Assembly (NCBI GenBank): GCA_022494885.1
Contig: JAGVSM010004994.1
Coordinates: 124,001-188,000 of the forward strand
Direction: 5' to 3'
Length of the DNA: 64,000 nt
From: Micrasema longulum
Lineage: Eukaryota; Arthropoda; Insecta; Trichoptera; Brachycentridae
Positions within the stretch are counted from its first letter, which is position 1, and the number at the start of each line of letters is the position of its first letter. A model generated the notes under the pieces. It was not told the DNA's origin. It made no database searches and worked only from the letters and a program-made list of their open reading frames with translations. Made by a program: the position numbers and the translations under genes. Shown piece by piece: positions 1 to 12,900 of this stretch.

Positions 1-895
1 TAATCTAATCTACTGTCTTTTAGCACCTGGTGCTCATCCAATAATCTACATCTCAACTTAAGTAAGTGCAAGGTTATGAGATTTTTTCGTCTGGGAAATC
101 CAATCATATACGACTACTCACTAAACAATGTAATATTATCATCTGTGTCTAGTATACGAGATTTAGGTATTATACTGGACACTAAAATTTCTTTTACAAT
201 TCAAGTTGAACATGTTATTAATAAATTCTTAAAACTCCTTGGATTTATTAACAGAAGCACAACTGACTTCAAAAATATCAATACCCTTAAAACTCTCTTC
301 TGTTCTGTTCGTCCGCACTTAGAGTATTCCTCTGCTATCTGGTCTCCATATTATGATGTTCACATCAAGAATATTGAATCAGTTCAACATCGATTTTTGA
401 GAAAGATAGGCTGGAGGTTGGGCTTATCCAGAGAAGAGACCAATATACATATAATAAGTTAGAAACTACCTTAAATATATCTTCTCTTCAAGACCGTCGA
501 ATTAAATCTGACCTTCTAGTCCTATTTAAAATTCTTAACTCACTCTTTAATGCGCCTGAACTACTGAGCTCAATAAAATTAAATATCCCAACTAGAAACC
601 TCAGACAAAACTTACTTTTTCATACCGATAACCATAGAACTAACTATGGTTTTCATTCCCCTATGACCAGAATTCTTAGGTCTGCCAACAAAAATACCAG
701 TCTTGATTTCTTTGATAGCAACTTGTCTTCTTTCTAACGATCACTGAATCAAATTCAATTATAAACACTTCTTTCCCGCTTCCAATCCCACAAAGTCTAC
801 TATATACCCATTGAGTCTTTCTACTTTTTTAATAATAATTTTCCATGTATAAATATGTCCTTAAAAATACCCATTAGGCGTATATATAAATAAAA
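1..895 (+). mobile_element. CR1/Jockey-like LINE, 3' part of reverse transcriptase ORF
   Basis: The sequence enters inside the element. Translated pieces give LSKCKVMRF, then SSIRDLGIILDTKISF, SVRPHLEYSSAIWSPYYD and IESVQHRFLRKIGW, typical of the end of non-LTR retrotransposon ORF2. The frame is broken near 462; recognisable coding runs on to about 740. The 3' end has the motif ACCCATTAGGCGTATATA followed by an AATAAA-type tail. It is 5'-truncated by the window and dead. Confidence 0.8.
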
Positions 896-1089
896 TCAAA
901 TAATTTTTGCCTCCCAGTCATTTAAGGACATACAAAAAATGTGATTTAGATCTCCAATGCCTCCACATTCACAGGCATTGGAACTGTTTGTTACTATCTC
1001 TAAAGTTGCTACAACTTGTAAATATACGCTTTTATTTAGGTTCTTACTTTTTTGAGTAATTTTATTTTAAGGTGTAAATTTTATTTTTA

Positions 1090-1200
1090 GGAGTGAATAT
1101 AAAAAAAAAAACAATAATCGATAATCACCATATTATATTTAATATCAACATGTCCTTAAAAATGCCTATTGGGCGTATATATAAATAAATAAATAAAAAA
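1090..1200 (+). mobile_element. LINE 3' tail (CR1-like family)
   Basis: It carries TCCTTAAAAATGCCTATTGG followed by GCGTATATATAAATAAATAA, the same 3' signature as at 850-895. It is a short 5'-truncated insertion. Confidence 0.5.
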
Positions 1201-1799
1201 AACATGACAAAAACACTTATTAGTTCCATGTGTATCGATGTATAATTTAGAAATCACTGTAAAAATAAAATAGGAGAGAATTCTTTAGTCAAGTATGCAT
1301 TGTGTAGCTTTGAAACCGGTCAGTAAAAAATAAATAAGTGGTTAAAATCAAAGTTGTTTATATTTATTTTATTATAATGAATAACCACAAAGTTAAAATA
1401 TAAATTTTAAACTGATTTACATTTAATTTCTAAAAATTTTAAACACTCGGACCTTTTTAATTGCATAAATAATTTATTTATTATTGAGAGCATGTAAAGA
1501 TTATTTACTTTATCTTTTAATTCAAATGAATAAGTACATGAAATATAATATTTGTTTTTTATTATTGAAACACGGAAAACAAATCACTCGATTTTATATT
1601 ATCTTTTGTAGAATAGGTCGGTGGGTATAGGTATAGAACATATAGGTATAGGGTTCGATTCCTGACAAGGTCGACATGAAACATTTATTTCAAAAGCTGT
1701 TTTTATATTGGAATATTCTCTGCTGAATACTCCCTGGACTGGCATCTGAAATGTAAGACGGGCAGGATCATCTTGCCGTCGTGTGTGTAGTAATTATTA

Positions 1800-2495
1800 T
1801 TCCATGTCCGCTCCCTAGTTGGAGCATATGGTGTCCACAAAGATCCTCCAAGCACCTCTGTCGGCTGCCAGCTCTTGTGCATCCTCCCGAGTCAGGCTCG
1901 CGTCCCGTAGTTCTGACATGAACTGCCGACATACAGTCAGTAGTGGACGTCCAGGACGTCGAGAACCTGATGCCTTGTAAAGTAGGCGAGCGTGGTTTAG
2001 GCTCTCAGGAGGCATCTGCAGCACATGGCCGAGCCAACCGTATCGCCTCCGCTTGATGACAGTTGTCACCGGAGTTTGCTGCGTCCGTTCTCTTATTACT
2101 TTATTCCTCACAAAGTCAAACCACCGCACACCTAATATTCTTCTGAGACACCTATTCTCAAAACTCAGAATTTCGCTGCTTTGGGCCCTAGTGAGGTGCC
2201 ACGATTCGCATCCATAGAGGAGAACAGGTGTTATGCAGGCGTTATATAGGCGGCATTTGGTTTTCACTGAGTAAATATCCGATCTCTATACAGCCTTCGT
2301 ACTATTGAATGTGGTGCCTGCTATCCCTAGCCGCACTCCCAGTTCTTTTTGAAAGCTGCCATTTTCCATATCATATATTCCCAGATATTTGAAACTCTCG
2401 ACCCTTCCGCTGACTCGGTTCGACAGAGTCACGGGATTTAGGGCATCGAGGCATAAAGTGTTACACAGTACATGGGTTTTTGCAATTTAGATTTT
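1800..2495 (-). mobile_element. RTE-like LINE, C-terminal end of ORF, copy 1
   Basis: Reading right to left, it encodes [56 protein letters not shown] and SRRPGRPLLTV, the conserved end of endonuclease-reverse transcriptase ORFs. A second copy with the same 3' end lies at 49057-49740. The 5' part is truncated and the reading frame broken near 2270. Confidence 0.8.
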
Positions 2496-2499
2496 TAAA

Positions 2500-2610
2500 C
2501 CCATAATACAATACCCGATCGAAATACGTTACGATTCCGGTACCGATTCAGTGCCCTATGCATCATTAGGCCTATATAAGGGAAGATGGTGGTGACGAAT
2601 AGAGCATTTC
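2500..2610 (+). repeat. SINE 3' tail fragment
   Basis: It contains CAGTGCCCTATGCATCATTA, followed by GATGGTGGTGACGAA, matching the 3' end of the SINE-1 family seen at 5401, 40502 and 44330. The tRNA-like head is missing. A similar tail is at about 4205-4295. Confidence 0.5.
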
Positions 2611-2880
2611 TTTCATTTTTTGGCAGCGTGCGGCGGTAAACAGTTCCTAATTTTTCAAAAATCCGTTTTTTAAATGGACGTAATTTTCGCGGGGTGTCCG
2701 TTAAATAAATGTTAAATTTGTTTTAATGACATCCTTCGTGAATGTAAACGAAGCTGAAGAAGTATTTTAGCCCGTTCACTTTAACGTTCATTCAATGTGA
2801 TAGAGACGAAAAGGTAGTGTTTTATTTGGCGGCAGTTGGAAATACATAGCCCAGTCTGACAGCTGACATCTAAGAGCTTA

Positions 2881-3175
2881 AAGTGGATCTACACGCTGGC
2901 CAATACATTGGCGAGTACGCTTGCGCGCGTATTGGCGATGAAATAGTTTAACCGTCCAGGTGAGTCGTTCAGTATCTGTCTGTCAGTGCGGGCCGATTTG
3001 CGAACGTCAAAAGCGCACAAAAGTTCGCGTGCAACCTCCGGCAGTTCGTAGCATATTAAAAGCTGGGCCAACGTGTGGACGCGTTGATGAGCGTTCAGCC
3101 AGCCCCATTGATCTGCGTTGAAAACCCGACAGAAGACGGATCTGCCAATGTACTGGCTAGCGTGTAGAGCCACTT
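2881..3175. mobile_element. MITE with ~34-bp terminal inverted repeats, PIF/Harbinger-like
   Basis: The left end AAGTGGATCTACACGCTGGC is the inverse of the right end GCTAGCGTGTAGAGCCACTT, and the match continues to about 34 bp. TTA flanks both sides (2878-2880 and 3176-3178), which fits the 3-bp TWA duplication of PIF/Harbinger. No coding capacity. It lies about 450 bp upstream of gene 1 ATG A. Confidence 0.65.
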
Positions 3176-3399
3176 TTATAAATAGAAGAGGGAGCTGTCT
3201 ATCGCATGTTTGTCGTTTTGTTTGAGTCGGCGTTAATGTGAGATCGAGAGAGATACAAGATCCAAACAAAAACTGTTTCTGTTTACCCGTATCTACGGAA
3301 GGAACCAATTTTCACTCAACTCATAAACCAATGCAACCTTGTAACTTGCAAAACAGAAAACACTAAACAGAACCGTTTGAGAGCCGCGTAGTGAAAGCG

Positions 3400-3624
3400 G
3401 TGACGGGAGAATGAACTACATATCTTCGTGATTTCGCTGGAGCAAGTAAAAACAGGATTCTGATTCGGGAAAAGAGGACGATAAACGATTAATTTGAGCA
3501 GCCCTCGGGTCTAGATCTAGATGATTTATGCCATTCGAGAATCGAGCGGTCGAAGTGTAGTTCACAGACTACAGATATCTCGTGCAGTTTGCAATTCGCA
3601 GTGCGGCAGTCTCCGCTCTCCGGC
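3400..3624 (+). promoter_or_regulatory. Possible promoter/5' UTR A of gene 1
   Basis: This is the GC-richer stretch directly upstream of ATG 3625. It has CAGT-type initiator-like steps (around 3583 and 3600) but no clear TATA box. Placement rests only on position and composition. Confidence 0.25.
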
Positions 3625-3926
3625 ATGTTTCCGTCTCCCCGCTGCTGGCTCGTCGCGGTCTTCCTGGCCGCCCGGGCCCCTCTGCCGGCGCACCCGCTGC
3701 TGGAAGACATCGTGGACGTCCTGAAGCTGACGAAGGAGGTCGGCCAGGGCGTGTTCTCCAACTGGAAGCTGCTGGGCGGCGAAGAGCTGAACATGCCGCG
3801 CGAGAAGCGGCTGCTGGGGGAGATAGCCCAGCTGGCGCGCAACATGAGCAGCCTGGAGAGTCTCATACACACGTCCACCGCGGCCTCGCTCTCCGCCGTC
3901 CTCACGCACATCCCCCAATCTACCAG
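3625..3926 (+). CDS. Gene 1, alternative first coding exon A (signal peptide)
   Basis: The ATG at 3625 opens a hydrophobic signal peptide (MFPSPRCWLVAVFLAARAP), followed by a helical segment containing EDIVDVLKLTKEV. The exon is GC-rich, unlike the surrounding DNA. The donor is TACCAG|gtgacg at 3926/3927, leaving phase 2. The split AG/G codon joins exactly to the acceptor at 4877/4878. An upstream in-frame ATG at 3589 is less likely because it would put a polar stretch ahead of the signal peptide. Confidence 0.8.
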
Positions 3927-6900
3927 GTGACGGTGACGCCCCTTTACTTTATTCTCCAAACCGTATTTCCCGAGCTGGAATTTCTTTATCGGGACCGTTT
4001 ATTTTAATGCCGAATCGGTACCCATCTAGTCATCCACTCTCGCCACCACTCGCCACAGCAGTAGGCCGAGACAACAATTCATTCATAGCGGTGAATAGCC
4101 TTAAAGGATCATTTCGAATAGGTATAATATTTGTTCATTTATTTCCTCCTTTGTCAATTATTTATTTATTTTTGTAGTCAGGAGCAATAACAGAAAACAA
4201 AACATGAAATGACCGAAATACGCTGCATTTGAGTTACTGATTCAGTGCCCTATGGACCGTCGTGCGCGGAAAGAGAATGGTGATGGTGATAAAGTCAAAA
4301 AACCTCACATCGTTACAAAAGAATTCTAAATAATTATAACACGTTTTTTTGCTGAAATAGATATAATATATTCCCTCACTTTAAACAAATTTAAAGAAGA
4401 TGCTAGAACCCTAATAAAAAAAATAATTATAATTTAATCTAGCACCTAGATAAAATTTATTTTTTTTGTACACTTTAATATTGTAATTATTTTCTCTTGT
4501 TTGAAAGAAGAAAAAGGGTAAGACTGATAGCTCCGTATTACTCCGTATGGATCCGCCGGCGAAAGGATTTTTAAGTCCGAGTAAACAAAAAAAGATTCTT
4601 TAATTTTTTTTATTATTTTAAAATTTTATTTATTTTTTACGTGTGGAATGATGTGGAGTGGCTATTTCAATGTACACTTTTTTCTTATTTTTTTGACATT
4701 GTATTTAGTAATGTATAGAAAACTATAATTGGCCTATAATTTTGGTTTATTTGCAAATATTTTTTTGTTGTTGTAATGGCTGTTGTTTTCTTTTGATAAA
4801 TAAAATTTTAGAAAAATAAAAGAGCAAACTGCACGTGTCCGGATCTAATTAGTGGTATGGAACCGGTCTCTTTGTAGGCTGGAATTACGGCTGCACGAGT
4901 TGGCGGACCTGACAGCCCGCGTCAGTTCCGCGGAGGCGGGCATGCGCCAGTACTCCGCCAACAAGGACTCCGTGGAGCGCCTGACCCTGGAGAACTTCGC
5001 CCAGTGGTGCGTGTCCCACGAGCCCGGGGCCATCCCCGGCCTGCTGGAGAGAATCCACGTGCTCGTGGCTCCCGACCCGTCCGCCGTCGGCCTGCTGGAC
5101 CGCGGCATCCTCGGTCTGCTCACCAACGCTTTGAAGGTAAGATCTTTACATTATTCTCATGTAGCGGAGGCTATCACGAGGCGCTCTGTCGACTGGCCCG
5201 TGGGCTATTCGATCAATTGACTGCGGATGCCTACCGGGAGCTTTTACCAAACTCGCTTAGTTTGCGACGCTTCACTTCCACTGCTATACATGAGTTAATA
5301 GTGTGACTCATCACTAGCACAAGCAGTAGCGTGCCTAGGGTTTACGAGTAAGGCAAGCCCATATATATATTTTTAAATCCACATGTGGTGTAATTCCCTG
5401 ACGGCCTCATAGTATAGTGGTCAGCGCATTTGCCTGCCATGCAAACGGTCTCGGGTTCAATTCCCGACATGGTTGATTTGAAATATTTATTTAAAAAGGT
5501 GTTTTTACACTAGAATGTGTCATAGTCCCTGGACTGGTACTTGAAGCGTAAGACTGATCATCTTACCTTCATGTAGCAAAAAAGATTAAGATATACTGCG
5601 ATTGCAGTGCTCTATGCACCATTAGGTGCGGAAAATGAATGATGATGAATTCACTTTTGTGAAAACATGATGTATGCTTTCTTCACTACAGTTGTACAGT
5701 CTACAAAGCATCCAAAACGTATATTATGACGAATAACAATATTTTATAAAAATATGCATAGGATAATCTTTCTGAGTTCGTTTAAATAAACGAAATAAAG
5801 AAAACACAATATTATTTTATATAAAGTAATTCCTTAGATATCAACCATTACCAATAAGTAACATTAATAAAATATAGCATGCGTAGAGTTGAATAATAGT
5901 CATCGGAACCCATAGATACATAAATATAATAAAGATAAATTATAATTGATATAGAATATTGGAAAAGGAAAAGGATAGTAGATAGGCAAATAAAAAAGAA
6001 ACGTCGGCCATCTCCGAATTCTTTTTATATATGACGTTTGCACAAAATGAAGTAAATTATCATAAATCTTAACCAGTACGGGTCTTTAATCAATGAAGAT
6101 AAAAATAGCCGTTTAAAATTATCAAATTCCGCAAAAAAGAGCATAATAAACAATCGTAAAGTTTGTTCGATACGAAGTACAAGAGACGCTCTCTACCAAC
6201 TTTACCTTAAAGAAGCTGGCTTCAGATTCCCATATAAAACTCAACATATACAGACAAACATTTTATGAGTTTACTGTTTGTTTTCATGCGAATTGCACCG
6301 TGAAATAAGCCCCATAAGAACCCCACGTGCGAGAGCGAGATAAGAAGACATAGTGTCGTTCGCGCACACGGATTTCATACAGTTCGGATCTCGGGATGCG
6401 TACAGTACCAACGTCGAACAGATCTCTAATTCTCATTTGGCGCGAAATTTAAACAACGAAATAAATTATTTTTAAGCGTTTGGTCCAGATTTGGTAATTT
6501 TGAAATAAAATTAATAGGCAAGCCCGGCTTATGGGCTTCTATGGAAATACCGCCACTGAGCACAAGCACCCAATAAGTATTGACATAAGTGAGTAATTAG
6601 TTTCCAAGTTACACCTTAATAAGTGAGTAAATCTGAAAGAAATACCGAGTAAGGAGAGTTGTTTGAAGACGACCCCCCGTCCTGGATGCCCTATTGAGGG
6701 CAGTTTATCAAACTTTGTTGAAGAAAATTAAAAAATTAAATTGGAGGATACCCGTTTGAAGTTTATGTTTAAACAATAGCATTATTGAGGCATCACCATT
6801 ATAAAATCAATGCAAAAAACAGGTGGGCAACATTGTCAACTATTTCTTCAATTTTTCTATACAATGCGGATTTGTGTGCCAGGGTTGGCACATAATTGGA

Positions 6901-9900
6901 TTTTAAACAAAAACAAAAGGATTTAATCTCTTATCATTTTAATTTTTTGTGTTTGACTATGCATAAGCCAATAAATTATAGATCGCTTTTACAAGTTTTT
7001 TTACAAACAATTTCAGTTCTGATGCGATTTTCGTAATTAAAGGGGCAAGCTCTCAAAACGATTTTTTTTAAATGTGTATGCAGAAAACAAAAAAATCTTT
7101 ATTTTTAATTTACTACAGCAATGCAATTATTTGCTAGATTACATATCTTTTGAAATTGTATTTTATTTCAATAAATTCTTTGTTTAAAGCTCTTCTTCAG
7201 ACTGTTAAAAATATTTATACAAAAAACATTTAAAATATGTTTTCATAATTTCACAAAAAAGTTGCAAATTCAATAAAATAAAACTTTCCTAAATATGGTC
7301 GAATATTCTTACATTAAAAAAAATTGTTTAAATTGTTTTTAAAAGGTTTGTTTAAGCATAACCATTTTTAATTTACTCACAGAAAACGACCGAATCTTGC
7401 AGTTTTTAAGGTTTACATTGAATTTATAAAAACCTTGAGAAAAAGATGAGAGGTTCAGGCAAAGATTTCACTATGTTCCAATTAAAAACATCAGCAATAT
7501 CCTCAACTTGAGGCCACACAAAGTACCATTACGTTTGCGTCTTACAAATGACATAACAATACTAAAATGGTGGTTGTTGATGCGCTGACAACTTAACCAA
7601 CATAATATTTGTCGTTTTGCGTATCAACAGTGTTAAACTTTACTAAAACGGAAGCGCCTTCTTTTCTTCTGCAGCCTTATTCTCTCCACTGCTGGATAAA
7701 GGCCTCTTCCAAACGTCTCCATTCCTTCCTATCACCCGTTTTCATCATCCACGTTTTACCGGCAATAGAGGCAATGTCGTCGACCCATCTTTTCTGTGGC
7801 CTTCCAACACTTCTTTTGTTTTCCCATGGTCTCCATTTTATTATTATGGGTGTCCACCTGCCATCATTTTGTCTCGCCAAGTGTCCTGCCCACTGCCATT
7901 TCAATTTCGCTGCACGATCCATGATATCCACGACTCCGGTTCGGCGCCTTATTTCTTCATTTCTTATTCCGTCTCTTAGACATACACCAAGCATCTGTCT
8001 TCCCATGGATCGTTGCGTGCATTTTAATTTCTGGCTACTTTCTTGTGTTATAGACGCGGTTTCTAGTCCGTATGTTGCCACCGGCAATATGCACGATTCA
8101 TAGTCGTAGATTCATTGTCGCCTTCTTTACCGTTATTAATTTCAAGCGGATCAGACACTGTTTTTTCGTTTTCCTCGGCCGAGGATTCCTAGGCACGCTG
8201 TTCATATTCGTCGTGATGACTTATGATGAATGTCTCGAAATCTGTTTTAATTTATCAACTTAGTAGGCATCAGAGTCTGTTGTGTCCGTGTCGCTATGAT
8301 TTAAAAAAAATGTTTTCCTGATTTTTTGATGATGGCAGAGAAAAATCGGATGGATTGTTATGCGATTGCTGTGTGGTATAAAAAGTTTTGATGAACAGAA
8401 TAACTAACTTGTTATTTTCAGCGTGTATATGAATTGAAACTCCCGTCAGATTTTTTTACTTTATTTCTCAAATCTTTGGCAAAAAATTGATTTATGGGTT
8501 TATAGTTTGAACAAAACATTCGGTTACCTCGTTTAAAATCATGTTTTTGTCGCTTACTTCATTTTATTTTATATTTTCTACTTTGTTTAAGCAGCAGGTA
8601 CTTTTTTTTCGGGTCAGCTGATGTATTCAATTTCTGTTATCTGGTTTTTGTCTTGGATAATGTCTTTTCAAAGTAGTATGTAGCGACAACCCTAGACGTG
8701 GGCAAAATTGTCAAAACACTAGCTAAGAAATCTAAGGCAATTTTGCACATTTAAATACCTATTGTGTTTGTTCAAATAGATATACAAAAATACTTTCTAT
8801 TGCGTTGTTATTATTTATGCAATGAAATTTATAAAACTTATTTGCCTCGTTTCAACACAAACTCCGCAACAAAAAAAGTTTTGACGCTATTTATAGATAT
8901 ACAAAAACAGACCTTTAAGTTTAACTTCAAATTTCAAGTGATCAACTGAAGCTGGCGGTAAATTAAATATTTAGTTTTGCCATGGAACTATCAAAATATA
9001 CTTACCGAATGTAATTTTTATGATACCAGTAACCTTTCTTACTTAAAACTTGATTTTGTTAAGGATTTCGGCAGTGGGCAAAATTGTCATGGCTGGGCAA
9101 AATTGTCATGTTTGACGGTACCTATATACTAACACAAGCGAAATTTGTAAGATTATTTGATTCACGACAAGCACTGACCATTAACATAATCTATACAATA
9201 AATATACTAAGTTTGAAAATGTTTTGTGGTGCGAATCCTCTTTTACATAGTTATAAAGAACGTCGAAACATTAAAAAAACTATCTATATAAAACTTATAA
9301 CTATAAAAAAAAAACTATAAAAAATATGTAATTCTTAGATATCCTCCCCATAATGAGAGACCCGCGCCCCGCGCCCGTCACCCGGCACTCAGCAATGGAC
9401 AGGTCCTAAATACGGCTGTGGTTTTGACTGTTCGTCAATACTATTTCATTACTATAATTCCTACAACATTATTAGTCACCGCCGCTATCTATATGGTCTT
9501 CCTGTTTTTGGTCTTGTATTATCGGTTATTCTTCGAAAATGAATACCACCATTTAATAAAACCATAAAACCGGCCTGTTCATCGTGGCCATTCTCAATTA
9601 TCGCGATTTGTATGCGTCCGCATGTTAGAATAGTTGTTATCAACCTATTTGAAAACAATCTAAAAATTACCGAAAGCCCGAACACTACCAAACCGCGAAA
9701 CCAAAATATGGTGTTCACTGTTCAGATTACTGACATACATTTTATATTACTCCGGTATCAGTTGGAATGTCTTATCTGCATGCTCCGGTATCTGGTGGCC
9801 GGTGGCCGGTGGCTGATGTTACCACCAACAACCATTAGTATAATGTACTCGTATTACCAGCGAATTTGCATATTTGAATTGGTCATAATGTTTATTCCAG

Positions 9901-12900
9901 ACACTCTGGTCCGGTGATGGGATTTATAACTATTCATCTCAGTATCGCGTGATATTATGCACGCACTGTGTACAATGTACGTATTCTTCTTGAGGTGCCT
10001 TGTCAGGTCCCCGTGACGCGACGCTGGCGATCACTACAGCGAGAGCGTCTCGTACATGAAGGTATTCCACAGGGTTCGAAAATAGGATAATAATATAACC
10101 CTTTGCAATCGGTGGAATTACCCCACTTGATAATGATCCCACAAGCAACGAATAAATAGAAAATACAACCTGGAAGCCTACATTTTTGGAAAAGGTTCCC
10201 GCACTTTCGTGCTGTTTGGAAATAATTTAACAATCGCACATTCGCGCTCTTTTGATATTGTGTTGGTATTGTATTGCATTATCAGGTGACAAGGAATCTT
10301 CCTTAGGATCTGTGACGAATGCCTCCCAACTCCCAAACCCAATTCAAGTCGGTATGTCTGGCTTCAAGGTGTTGATCGAAATATTTAGAGGAACACCAGT
10401 TTTACGGCCTTCTCATTACCCAGTGTTTCTGATCTGTTTGTATTTATTTATTTATTTAACAAATTTACGGGAAATGTCCAATTTAAACAAATTAAATAAC
10501 GTAAAACAATAATAATAGAGTAACTAAAAATAAAAGGAATACAACAAAGAAAAGCAAAGACAAGTTAATACATTATACAGGCATTATGGAATTCAGGTCA
10601 ATTCAACAAATATACAGTCAATTTATTGGGAATATTTCTTCAGCCTATTTGTAAAAAAAAACTCAATTTACAATCAAAATAATTTAGATCTTGATTTTCA
10701 TTTACAAATCTAATCGTTCTAGGTAGAGGCGCATGGAAACCATAATTAGTCATACGATGACCGAGGAACAGAATGTCATTATTTCTGAGTCTACGTGAAG
10801 GAACATTAGAGATATTTCTTGGAGAATAGTCGGGACATCAAATAAACTATTGAGTATCTGAAACATGCAAATTAAATCTGAATTAAATCGACGTTGTGAG
10901 AGACTGGATATATTCAGGAAAATTTCCATGTCAGTATAGTTATAGTGATCTCTTGTGATTCCTAGTTTGTACGCAATGTTTTTTAACAATTTATGCTGAA
11001 CTGACTCGATGCAATTTATATGAGTAACATACTACGGAGACCATATTAAGGAGGCGTATTCAAGAATGGGACGAACCAATGAGCAGTACCTAAAGTATTT
11101 TTAGAGTTAATATGTTTTCAAAATCGAATGTAGCTCTATTAACAAATCCAAAGAATTTAAGAAATTTGTTAATGATATAGTCAATGCGTTCATTAAAATT
11201 TAGTTTGTTGTCTAGAACCACCCCGAAATCTCTTATTGAAGTTACAACGGAAAGAATTTGGTCATTAAGTTTATAATCGAAGATAATATTTTTTTAGATT
11301 AGCGGTAAGAAATTGTTTTGCATTTATTGAAATTTAATTCAAGGTTATTTATTTTGCACCAGTCATGAAAAGAATCAATATCATTTTGTAGAGCAAGACA
11401 AGACTAACATTTGAAATTACTTTAAGAATCTTATTATCCTCAGCAAAAGGCCAAAAAATTCTGGTAAAGAACGCATTGACAACATCATTAACAAATAAAT
11501 TAAAAAGAAGGGGGGGCTAAATGAGCACCTTGCGATACACCTGATGTAACCATAAAACTATTTGGGGGAAATTATCAATCATGACACTTTGTTTTCTTTG
11601 GGAGAGATAGGATTTTAGAAACGACAGGAACGGGTCTCTAATGCCAAGAGCATAAAATTTAGAGTATAGAATTTTATGATCGACTTTGTCGAAGGCCTTA
11701 GAAAAGTCAGTATAGAGTACATCAACTTGCCGATTGTTTTCAAATGCTCTAAAATTGTATCAGTGAATGAAAGTAGATTTGTAGTTGTCGACTTAGCAGT
11801 CCTAAATCCATGCTGTTCCTCGATCAGTACATTCTTAAAAGCGGGAGTTATTTTATTAGTAAATAGCTTCAAATATTTTTGGAATAGGAGAAATCTTGGA
11901 AATGGGTCAAAATCCGCGATATCAGATCAATCGCCGTTCTTAAAAATTGGTCTAATAAAGGATATTTTCCTATTAAATGAATTTTTAGGGTATTCAATTA
12001 AAGTGTGAATTTATCCTTCGAAATCCGGTGGCCCTTGCCTCGAGTTCCACAGTCCCTGCCTTCATCCTTTCCCGATGGCAAGTCAAGAAAACGACATTAT
12101 ATATCGTAACAAACAACACACGAAAAACCCTATTCAAAGCCGATCGAAGATAACGTGCGCGGATCAATTAAATAACGCGAAGTACCAATAAAACGATCGA
12201 GTGCTATCCTAGAACCAGTACCGAAGGGAGGAAATCGAAAGTCCTCGTCCTTTAATTTAATTCCTGGATTGGTATATAATTTTCTTAGGACACGTTTCGG
12301 TAAAAGGCAAAGCTTTGTTTACAGTCCCGAGGTATCGAAGAAGTTAATTAAACATCTAGCCTATTTCTAAGTTTGGACTGAACCAAACCAAAATCTCTAG
12401 AGATGCTGTTGTTGCATTTATTATTCCCCTGTCCGGGTGAATCTCCATTCCGGTCCACGCAACATACGCGGCTTTATGGTGCCCGGGGAATTTCAGTTAA
12501 GAACGCGGGAATGTATCGTAAAAACAAAAACACCCGCTTAATTATAAATATCATTGATACATATAATATTATATCAGCAACGAATTTCGTTATATAATAT
12601 CCTTCGAACCCTGGTCTTTCGCACTATTCAGCTTTAGCTAATGAAGATTTGAAAATTACCAGCAAAACAGTTTTCAACACAAATCATAACATCGAAATAT
12701 GGAGCACACGAGCCTTGCTGTTGTGGCTGTACTAAATAAGTACAAGTACGACTATAACCTACCCGGTGGTATTTTATTTGAGTAATTCTTCCATCTGTTG
12801 TTCCGTGGTTTTAGCTCTTTAACTTCACAAAAATCAGCAGATCGAAGAGTCGAACAAATATGGATGAATAGTGAATGTAGCACTGCGTAAACTGCCGTTC

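Noticed and set aside
2889..3308. 139-aa minus-strand ORF
   Set aside because: It overlaps the inverted-repeat MITE and runs beyond its end; the peptide has no domain-like features.
3489..4007. Several overlapping long ORFs on both strands
   Set aside because: Shadow frames of the GC-rich exon 3625-3926; only the frame with the signal peptide and matching splice phase is real.
5401..5475. Possible tRNA gene
   Set aside because: Same reason; it is the head of a repeated SINE with copies at 40502 and 44330.
7609..8263. Plus-strand ORFs of 164 and 63 aa
   Set aside because: The antisense of the RTE-like LINE insert and its host transposon.
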